Assembly: GCF_000720925.1 (NCBI RefSeq)
Contig: NZ_JOEE01000001.1
Location: 682,001 to 746,000 of the forward strand
Reading direction: 5' to 3'
DNA length: 64,000 bases
DNA from: Phycicoccus jejuensis
GTDB taxonomy: Bacteria; Actinomycetota; Actinomycetes; Actinomycetales; Dermatophilaceae
The notes under the pieces were generated by a model. The model ran no database searches, was not told the origin of the DNA, and saw only the letters and a list, made by a program, of their open reading frames with translations. Positions 13,883 through 20,836 of the stretch are shown here, in pieces. The translations under genes and the position numbers were made by a program. The first letter of the stretch is position 1. Every line of letters starts with the position of its first letter.

Positions 13883-16362
13883 TGACCGCCGTCGACGACC
13901 GCCCCACGACCGAGGTCGGCAAGGACCGCCGCCGCAAGGAGGACCAGCGCCTCATCACCGGCCGCACCCGCTGGACCGACAACATCCAGCTGCCCGGGAT
14001 GCTGCACCTCGCGATGGTCCGCAGCCCCTTCGCCCACGCGAAGATCCTCTCGATCGGCACCGACGAGGCCAAGGCCGCTCCCGGCGTCCACGCCGTCTTC
14101 ACCGGCGCCGACCTCGCCGACAGCCAGGGCGTCAACATCAACGCCTGGCCGATCACCCCGGACCAGGTCACCCCGACCCACCTCCCCGTCCCGAGCGAGC
14201 GCGTCGCGCACACCGGCGAGATCGTCGCCGTCGTCGTCGCCCGCAGCGCCGCCCTCGCCCGCGACGCGGCCGAGCTCGTCGACGTCGACTACGAGGAGCT
14301 GCCCGCCGTCCTCGACCTCAAGGAGGCGATGAAGGACGAGGTCCTCGCGCACCCCGACGCCGGGACGAACAAGTCGGCCTTCTGGCAGCTGGACTCCAAG
14401 GCGGCCGGCACCGGCGGCGACGTGGAGGAGGCCATCGCCAAGGCCCGCCAGGACGGCATCGTCATCGAGCGCGAGTACCGCCAGCAGCGGCTCGTGCCGG
14501 CCTTCATGGAGCCGCGCTCCACGGTCGTCGACCCCACGGGCGAGCAGGTCGTCATCTGGTCCGCGACGCAGGTGCCGCACATCCTGCGCTTCGCGATCGC
14601 CGCGACGATGGGCATCCCCGAGTCCAAGGTCCGCGTCATCGCCCCCGACGTGGGCGGCGGCTTCGGCGGCAAGCTGCAGACGACGCCGGAGGAGTTCGCG
14701 ACGATCGCCATCGCGCGCAAGCTCGGCAAGCCCTGCAAGTACACCGAGACCCGCAGCGAGACGATGGTCTCGGCCCACCACGGCCGCGACCAGTGGCAGA
14801 AGATGACCCTCGCCGCCGAGAAGGACGGCACGGTCACCGCGCTCAAGGTCGACCTCCTCGCCGACCTCGGCGCCTACGTCGCGATCGTCGGCGGCGGCGT
14901 GCCCGTCCTCGGGGCGTGGATGTTCAACAGCATCTACAAGTTCCCCGCGTACCAGTTCAACTGCCAGACGGTGCTGACCAACAAGACGTGGGTCGACGCC
15001 TACCGCGGCGCCGGGCGGCCCGAGGCCACCTACGCCATCGAGCGGATCATGGACGAGCTCGCCGCGGAGGTCGGGGTCGACCCGATCGCCATCCGCGAGA
15101 AGAACTGGATCACGCACGACGAGTTCCCGTTCACCACCGTCGCGGGCATGACCTACGACTCGGGCAACTACGAGGCCGCGACGGCCAAGGCGCTCGAGCT
15201 CTTCGGGTACGACGAGCTGCGGGCGGAGCAGAAGCGCCGGCGCGAGTCCGGCGACACCGTCCAGCTCGGCCTCGGCGTCTCGACCTTCACCGAGATGTGC
15301 GGCCTGGCCCCCTCCCGCGTCCTCGGCTCGCTGAGCTACGGCGCCGGTGGCTGGGAGAGCGCGAGCATCCGGATGCTCGCCACCGGCACCGTCGAGGTCG
15401 TCTCGGGCGCCACCCCGCACGGCCAGGGCCACGAGACGGCGTGGAGCCAGATCGTCGCCGACCGCCTCGGCATCCCGTTCGAGAACGTCGAGGTCCTCCA
15501 CGGCGACACCCAGATCGCACCGAAGGGTCTGGACACCTACGGGTCCCGCTCGCTCGTCGTCGGCGGCGAGGCGCTCGTCCGGGCGGCCGACAAGGTCATC
15601 GAGAAGGCCAAGCCCATCGCGGCCCACCTCCTCGAGGCCAGCGTCGACGACCTGGAGTTCGAGGCCGGGCAGTTCACGGTCAAGGGCACCGACAAGGGCA
15701 TCGGCATCACGGACATCGCGCTCGCGACCTTCGCGGCGCACAACCTGCCCGACGGCGTGGAGCCGAGCATCGACGCCGACGCCACGTTCGACCCGGTCGA
15801 CTTCTCCTTCCCGCACGGCACCCACCTGTGCGCGATGGAGGTCGACACCGAGACCGGGCAGAGCACGATGCGCAAGTACGTCTGCGTCGACGACATCGGG
15901 ACGATCATCAACCCGCTCATCGTCGAGGGGCAGATCCACGGTGGCCTCGTCCAGGGCATCGCGCAGGCGCTCTGGGAGGGCGCGGAGTACGACGAGCAGG
16001 GCACGCTCGTGTCCGGGTCGTTCGTCGACTACACCCTCCCGACCGCGGCCGACACGATCAACTACGTCAGCGAGCACACGGTCTCGCCGTCGACGACCAA
16101 CACGCTCGGCACGAAGGGCGTCGGCGAGGCGGGCACCATCGCCTCGACCCCGGCGGTGGTCAACGCCATCGTCGACGCGCTGCGGCCGATGGGCATCGAC
16201 GACATCCAGATGCCGTGCACGCCCGAGCGGGTGTGGAAGGCCATCCGGACGGCCGGCGCCCAGCAGGACAAGGCCCCGACGGCCGACGCCCAGGCCCACT
16301 TCGGTGAGGGCGCACCCAACCAGGACCCGGCAGCCGGCACGACGGACGGAGCAGCGCAGTGA
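13882..16362 (+). CDS. coxL: Molybdo-hydroxylase large subunit, form II CoxL type
   Basis: An 826-residue molybdopterin-binding catalytic subunit of the xanthine oxidase/CO dehydrogenase family. Blocks visible include APDVGGGFGGKLQ (Mo-cofactor loop), QGHETAWSQI and GTKGVGEAGTIA with the catalytic glutamate near the C-terminus. The active-site loop reads AYRGAGR (A373-R379, bases 14998-15018). This is the form II signature; genuine form I CO dehydrogenases carry AYRCSFR with the Cu-ligating cysteine. So the enzyme is a CoxL-like hydroxylase whose substrate is not certain, and CO oxidation cannot be assumed. It overlaps coxS by one base and coxM by GTGA, so S, L and M are translationally coupled. 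Confidence 0.93.
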
Positions 16363-17207
16363 TCCCCGCATCCTTCGACTACCTCGCCCCGACGAGCGTC
16401 GACGAGGCCCTCGCGGCGCTCGCCGAGCACGGCGACGACGCCAAGGTCCTCGCCGGCGGCCAGTCGCTCCTGCCCATCCTGCGGATGCGGCTCAACGCCC
16501 CCGAGACGGTCGTCGACCTCGGCCGGATCGAGGCGCTGCGCGGCATCCGGGACGGCGGCGACCACATCGCCATCGGCTCGATGACGGCGTACAGCGACAT
16601 CGTGGCGAGCGACCTCGTGCGCGAGCACGCGGCCCTGCTCGTCAAGGCCGTCGAGACCGTCGCCGACCCGCAGATCCGCCACCGCGGCACCGTCGGCGGC
16701 GCGATCGTCCACGCCGACCCCGCCGGCGACGTCGGGGCGCCGATCCTCGCGCTCGACGCGACGATGGTCATCGCGGGGTCCGGCGGCGAGCGCACCGTGC
16801 CCGCGACGGAGTTCTTCCGCGACCTCTTCGAGACGGCGGTCGAGGACGGCGAGCTGCTCACCGAGATCCGCATTCCGAAGCACACCGGCTGGGGCGCCGC
16901 GTACGAGAAGTTCGTGCGCGTCGCCCACCAGTGGTCGATCGTCGCGGTCGCCGCGACGGTGCGCGTGGAGGGCGGCAGCATCGCCGAGGCGAAGGTCGGC
17001 CTGACGAACATGGGCAACACGCCGCTGCGCGCCAGTGCGGTCGAGCAGGCGCTCGTCGGCTCGTCCGCCGACGCCCTGGCCGACGCCTGCGGCGCCGCCG
17101 CCGAGGGCACCAACCCGCCGAGCGACCTCAACGGCGACGCCGACTACCGGCGCCACCTCGCCACGGTCCTCACCCGACGGGCCGTCCAGAAGGCCATGGA
17201 GGGCTGA
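16359..17207 (+). CDS. coxM: Molybdo-hydroxylase FAD-binding medium subunit (CoxM-like)
   Basis: A 282-residue FAD subunit of the CoxM/CutM family. FAD-binding signatures are AGGQSLLPILRMRL near residue 33 and TVGGAIVHADPAGDVGAP near residue 110; the C-terminal CO_deh_flav_C domain follows from about 175. It accepts electrons from the CoxS clusters and hands them to an external acceptor. The GTG start overlaps the coxL stop by 4 bases (GTGA). coxG follows after 7 bases. Confidence 0.93.
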   Translation: MIPASFDYLAPTSVDEALAALAEHGDDAKVLAGGQSLLPILRMRLNAPETVVDLGRIEALRGIRDGGDHIAIGSMTAYSDIVASDLVREHAALLVKAVETVADPQIRHRGTVGGAIVHADPAGDVGAPILALDATMVIAGSGGERTVPATEFFRDLFETAVEDGELLTEIRIPKHTGWGAAYEKFVRVAHQWSIVAVAATVRVEGGSIAEAKVGLTNMGNTPLRASAVEQALVGSSADALADACGAAAEGTNPPSDLNGDADYRRHLATVLTRRAVQKAMEG

Positions 17208-17214
17208 TCACCAC

Positions 17215-17967
17215 ATGGAGCTGACGCACGACTTCACCGTCCCCGCCGACGTCGACACGACGTGGGCCACGTTCATGGACCTCGAGCGGGTCGGCAGCTG
17301 CTTCCCGGGTGCCACCGTCACCGAGGTCTCGGAGGAGGGGTTCGCGGGGACGGTGAAGGTCAAGCTGGGCCCGATCGCCCTCCAGTACGCGGGCACCGGC
17401 CACTTCGTCGAGAAGGACGACGCGGCCAAGCACGCGGTCATCGAGGCCAAGGGCAAGGACAAGCGCGGCAACGGCACGGCCGGCGCCACGGTCCGCATCC
17501 AGCTGGCCCCGGACGGCACCGGCACCCGGGTCGAGGTCGTCACCGACCTCGCCGTCACGGGCAAGCCGGCACAGTTCGGGCGCGGCGTCATGCAGGACGT
17601 CTCGGACAAGCTGCTCGGCCAGTTCGTCGGCTGCATCGAGGGCGTGCTCGGCGAGGCGTCCGCCGCCGACGACGCACCGGACGCGCCGGCCGAGGCCGCC
17701 GACGCGTCGACCGCCGGCGCGGCGGCCTCGGCCGAGGCGCCGCCAACGACGGACGAGCCGGTCGCGGTGCCGACCGCGGGGGTCCCCGCGGCCGCGAGCC
17801 CCGCGCCCACGCCCGCTCCGCGCCCGGCGCCCCGGCCGGCGGCGAACGACGACGACGCGATCGACCTGGGGGCCACCGTGCTGCCGGTCCTCGTCAAGTC
17901 CTACGCGCCCTACGTCGTCGTCGGGGTCATCGGTCTCGTCATCGGGTGGCTCATCGGCAACCGCTGA
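17215..17967 (+). CDS. coxG: CoxG-like SRPBCC protein with C-terminal membrane anchor
   Basis: A 250-residue protein. Residues 1-145 form an SRPBCC/CoxG lipid-binding fold (MELTHDFTVPADVDTTW, FPGATVTEV, GRGVMQDVSDKLLGQF). Residues about 150-220 are a Pro/Ala/Thr-rich linker, and 230-248 form one hydrophobic helix ending in Arg, a tail anchor. CoxG is needed to couple CO dehydrogenase to the membrane; work on mycobacterial CODH indicates it carries menaquinone to the enzyme. The same role here (connecting the S-L-M enzyme to the quinone pool) is inference. It is the last gene of the cluster. Confidence 0.9.
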   Translation: MELTHDFTVPADVDTTWATFMDLERVGSCFPGATVTEVSEEGFAGTVKVKLGPIALQYAGTGHFVEKDDAAKHAVIEAKGKDKRGNGTAGATVRIQLAPDGTGTRVEVVTDLAVTGKPAQFGRGVMQDVSDKLLGQFVGCIEGVLGEASAADDAPDAPAEAADASTAGAAASAEAPPTTDEPVAVPTAGVPAAASPAPTPAPRPAPRPAANDDDAIDLGATVLPVLVKSYAPYVVVGVIGLVIGWLIGNR

Positions 17968-17991
17968 GGCCCCGGCCGGCGGGCGTCGCGG

Positions 17992-18282
17992 TCAGCGCGC
18001 CGGCCTGACGCACGCCGGCTGCGGGCCGACGCGGCGCGCGCGGCTCGGGCTCGTCCGCCGGGCCGGGGTGTCGACGGTCGGGTGCGCGGCGCGCAGGTCG
18101 GCCGCGAGGCGACGGGCGTCCGCGTCGTCGACGTCGTGCGCCCGCAGCCACCGGTCGGCGCGGCCGCCCGCGTCGAGCGACGCGCGGCGGTGGGTCCGCT
18201 CGAGGAGGTAGACGACCGGGGCGACGAGCGCGCCGGTGACGGCGAGGGTGGTGGCGGTGTCGAGGATCTCCGTGATGGTCAT
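17992..18282 (-). CDS. Small hypothetical membrane protein
   Basis: A 96-residue product I do not recognise. It starts MTITEILDTATTLAVTGALVAPVVYLLERTHRRA, with one membrane helix at about 8-27, then a charged cytoplasmic tail rich in Arg, Asp and Ala (LDAGGRADRWLRAHDVDDADARRLAADL). The ATG at 18280-18282 gives a sensible N-terminus; the open frame extends upstream but over the divergent regulator gene. It converges with coxG and diverges from the GlxA-type regulator, with an 82-base shared promoter region. It may be a target of that regulator. Confidence 0.6.
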   Translation of the reverse strand: MTITEILDTATTLAVTGALVAPVVYLLERTHRRASLDAGGRADRWLRAHDVDDADARRLAADLRAAHPTVDTPARRTSPSRARRVGPQPACVRPAR

Positions 18283-18364
18283 GGCACGATCTTGTGCCTG
18301 ATGCAGATCACGCCACCAGTGGCAGACCTGTCGCTGCTCGTCAACTTCCTGCCATACTCGGGGG
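18283..18364. promoter_or_regulatory. Divergent promoter region with two inverted repeats
   Basis: This 82-base region separates the small membrane protein gene (-) from the regulator gene (+). GGCAC-N6-GTGCC lies at 18283-18298, immediately upstream of the small gene. TGGCAG (18320-18325) and CTGCCA (18349-18354) are inverted 23 bases apart and overlap a -10-like CATACT (18353-18358), which ends 6 bases before the GTG at 18365. These are candidate operators for the adjacent regulator. Confidence 0.4.
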
Positions 18365-19324
18365 GTGCCCCTCCGCTCCGTCGCCGTGATCCTCCAGGAG
18401 CCCGTGCAGCTCTTCGAGTACGCCGTGCTCGCCGAGGTCTTCGGCATCGACCGCACCGACGACGGGTGCCCGCCCGTCGACTACCGGGTGTGCGCCGAGC
18501 GGCCCGGGGCCCTCGACGCGGGCAACGGCACGAGCGTCACCGCGGCCCACGGCCTCGAGGCGGCGCTCGACGCCGACCTCGTCGCGGTCCCCGCCTCCTC
18601 GAGCGCCGACCAGCCCTCGCCCGAGGTGGTCCGTGTCGTGCGCGCGGCGGCCGAGCGGGGGGCGTGGGTGCTGTCCGTGTGCTCCGGGGCCTTCACGCTC
18701 GGGGCCGCGGGGCTCCTCGACGGCCGCCGCTGCGCCACCCACTGGCGCCACGCCGCCGACCTCGCCGCCCGCTTCCCCCGGGCGAGCGTCGACCCCGACG
18801 TCCTCTACGTGCACGACGGCACCGTCGTGACGAGCGCCGGGACGGCGGCGGGCATCGACGCCGCGCTCTACCTGGTGCGGCTCGAGCTCGGGGCCGCCGT
18901 CGCGGGCCGGATCGCCCGGCGGATGGTCGTCCCGCCGCACCGGGACGGTGGCCAGCGCCAGTTCGTCGAGCGACCCGTGCCGACGACCGAGGCCGAGTCG
19001 CTCGGGCCGGTGCTCACGCACGTCCTGGACCGGCTCGACGAGCAGCACGCCGTCGCCGACCTCGCGCGCCTCGCGGCGATGTCGGAGCGGACCTTCGCCC
19101 GTCGGTTCGTCGCCGAGACGGGCACGACGCCGCACCAGTGGATCACCGAGCAGCGCGTGCTCCGGGCGCGCGAGCTGCTCGAGGAGACCGACCTGTCGGT
19201 CGAGGACGTCGCCCGGGACGCCGGCTTCGGCACCGCCGCGCTCCTGCGGCACCACTTCACGAAGTGCACCGGTCTCTCGCCCACCGCCTTCCGCAGCCAG
19301 TACCGCTGCCCCGAGGGTGCCTGA
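18365..19324 (+). CDS. GlxA-type transcription regulator: DJ-1/PfpI domain plus AraC HTH
   Basis: A 319-residue regulator. Residues 1-190 form a DJ-1/PfpI-like amidotransferase fold with the nucleophile-elbow region WVLSVCSGAFTLGAAGLLDG; residues 215-315 form an AraC-type double helix-turn-helix (LARLAAMSERTFARRFVAETG, then VEDVARDAGFGTAALLRHHF). Family members sense small molecules and activate or repress neighbouring genes. The GTG at 18365 lies right after a -10-like CATACT, so a leaderless transcript is possible. Its ligand is unknown; the divergent small membrane gene and the reductase 40 bases downstream are the first candidates for its regulon. Confidence 0.88.
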   Translation: MPLRSVAVILQEPVQLFEYAVLAEVFGIDRTDDGCPPVDYRVCAERPGALDAGNGTSVTAAHGLEAALDADLVAVPASSSADQPSPEVVRVVRAAAERGAWVLSVCSGAFTLGAAGLLDGRRCATHWRHAADLAARFPRASVDPDVLYVHDGTVVTSAGTAAGIDAALYLVRLELGAAVAGRIARRMVVPPHRDGGQRQFVERPVPTTEAESLGPVLTHVLDRLDEQHAVADLARLAAMSERTFARRFVAETGTTPHQWITEQRVLRARELLEETDLSVEDVARDAGFGTAALLRHHFTKCTGLSPTAFRSQYRCPEGA

Positions 19325-19364
19325 GGGTCGGAATGGGCCCGCGCCCGCCGTCGTTCTCCTCGCC

Positions 19365-20048
19365 ATGAGCACCATCGGACTCGTCGGAGCAGGACACATC
19401 GGGAGCACCCTGGCCCGGCTGGCGGTCGCCGCCGGCCACGACGTCGTGCTCAGCAACTCGCGCGGCCCCGAGACGCTGCGCGACCTCGTCGAGGAGCTCG
19501 GCCCGCTGGCCTGCGCCGCGACCCCGCAGGAGGCCGCGAAGGCCGCCGACCTCGCCGTCGTCACCGTGCCCCTGGTCGCCCTGCGCGACCTCCCGGCCGC
19601 GGAGCTCGCCGGCAAGGTCGTCATGGACACGATCAACTACTACCCGGAGCGCGACGGGCACGTCGCCGCGCTCGACGACGAGAGCACGACGACGAGCGAG
19701 CTCGTCCAGGAGCACCTCGCGGACAGCCGGGTCGTCAAGGTCTTCAACAACATCACCTCCGGCGCCCTCGGCACGCTCGCCCGCCCGGCAGGAGCGCCCG
19801 ACCGCTCGGCGCTCGCCGTCGCGGGCGACGACGCGGACGCCAAGGCCGCCGTCACCGCCTTCCTCGACTCCATCGGCTACGACGCGCTCGACCTCGGGCC
19901 GCTCGCCGAGGGCTGGCGCACCCAGCGCGACACCGCCGCCTACGGGCTGCCGTACGCCGACGGCGACGACTGGTCCCACCCCGTGCCCGCCGACGCCGCG
20001 CGCCTGCGCGAGCGGGTCGCCGCCGCCCGCCGCTACCGCGACATGTGA
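19365..20048 (+). CDS. NADPH-dependent F420 reductase-like oxidoreductase
   Basis: A 227-residue protein with an N-terminal Rossmann fold, GLVGAGHIGSTLARLA at residues 5-20, followed by SNSRGPETL, which contacts the NADP phosphate in the F420-dependent NADP reductase (NPR) family, and KVVMDTINYYPERDG and VVKVFNNI, both typical of that family. It probably transfers hydride between NADP(H) and a flavin-like or other small acceptor. The ATG at 19365 sits 40 bases after the regulator gene, same strand. Whether this organism makes F420 cannot be told from the window. Confidence 0.82.
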   Translation: MSTIGLVGAGHIGSTLARLAVAAGHDVVLSNSRGPETLRDLVEELGPLACAATPQEAAKAADLAVVTVPLVALRDLPAAELAGKVVMDTINYYPERDGHVAALDDESTTTSELVQEHLADSRVVKVFNNITSGALGTLARPAGAPDRSALAVAGDDADAKAAVTAFLDSIGYDALDLGPLAEGWRTQRDTAAYGLPYADGDDWSHPVPADAARLRERVAAARRYRDM

Positions 20049-20075
20049 GGCGAGCGGCCCGCCCCGGGCCGCTCC

Positions 20076-20097
20076 TTCACACGATCTCCACACGTCA
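20076..20097 (+). promoter_or_regulatory. Tandem 11-bp direct repeats, probable OmpR-type regulator box
   Basis: TTCACACGATC (20076-20086) and TCCACACGTCA (20087-20097) share 7 of 11 positions, including CACACG at an 11-base period. OmpR/PhoB-family regulators bind such same-face tandem repeats. The box ends just upstream of the expected -35 region of the response regulator gene, so it may be autoregulatory. Confidence 0.45.
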
Positions 20098-20124
20098 CGC
20101 GGGCGCCCCCCACGCCGGTGTCCC

Positions 20125-20130
20125 TAGTCT
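20125..20130 (+). promoter_or_regulatory. -10 element of the response regulator gene (leaderless)
   Basis: TAGTCT ends 7 bases before the ATG at 20138, which would place the transcript start at the start codon. No Shine-Dalgarno sequence and no clear -35 are seen; the 11-bp repeats upstream could recruit polymerase instead. Confidence 0.55.
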
Positions 20131-20137
20131 CGTCGGC

Positions 20138-20836
20138 ATGAGCGAGGGGAGCAGCGGGGCGCAGGTCGTCCTCGTCGTCGAGGACGAGCCGACCATCCGG
20201 CAGGCGGTGGCCGACCGGCTGCGCGCCGAGGGGTTCGGCGTCGTCACGGCCGGCGACGGCCCGGCGGCCGTCGTCGCGTTCGAGGAGCACGACCCGGACG
20301 CGGTGCTCCTCGACGTGATGCTCCCCGGCTTCGACGGCCTCGAGGTGTGCCGGCGCATCCAGGCCCTGCGGCCGGTGCCCGTGCTCATGCTCACCGCGCG
20401 CGACGACGAGACCGACCTGCTCGTCGGTCTCGGCGTCGGTGCGGACGACTACGTGACCAAGCCGTTCTCGATGCGCGAGGTCGTCGCCCGGCTGCGGGCG
20501 CTGCTGCGCCGCGTGGAGCGGGCCGAGCAGCTGGCCCGCTCGACCGGCCGGGTGGACCTCGCGGGCCTCGTCGTCGACCCCGCCACCCGGCGGGTCGCGG
20601 TCGACGGAGTCGAGGTCCACCTCACGCCGCTGGAGTTCGACCTCCTCTGCGCCCTCGCGGCCGCCCCGGGTGTCGTGCGCCCGCGGGAGGAGCTGATGCG
20701 CGAGGTCTGGGGCTGGGGTGACGCCTCGGGCACCCGCACGCTCGACAGCCACGTCAAGGCGCTGCGCGCGAAGATCGGCGCCGACCGGGTGCGCACCGTG
20801 CACGGGGTCGGCTACGCCCTCGAGGTCGTGCGGTGA
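20138..20836 (+). CDS. OmpR/PhoB-family response regulator
   Basis: A 232-residue two-component regulator. The receiver domain has the acidic pocket E15-D16, phospho-acceptor D59 (AVLLDVMLPGFDG) and the conserved lysine in YVTKPFS; residues 130-230 form the winged-helix DNA-binding domain (LTPLEFDLLCAL, TLDSHVKALRAKIG, VRTVHGVGYAL). Its stop overlaps the GTG of the partner kinase by 4 bases. A tandem 11-bp box upstream of its own promoter suggests autoregulation. The stimulus is unknown. Confidence 0.93.
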   Translation: MSEGSSGAQVVLVVEDEPTIRQAVADRLRAEGFGVVTAGDGPAAVVAFEEHDPDAVLLDVMLPGFDGLEVCRRIQALRPVPVLMLTARDDETDLLVGLGVGADDYVTKPFSMREVVARLRALLRRVERAEQLARSTGRVDLAGLVVDPATRRVAVDGVEVHLTPLEFDLLCALAAAPGVVRPREELMREVWGWGDASGTRTLDSHVKALRAKIGADRVRTVHGVGYALEVVR

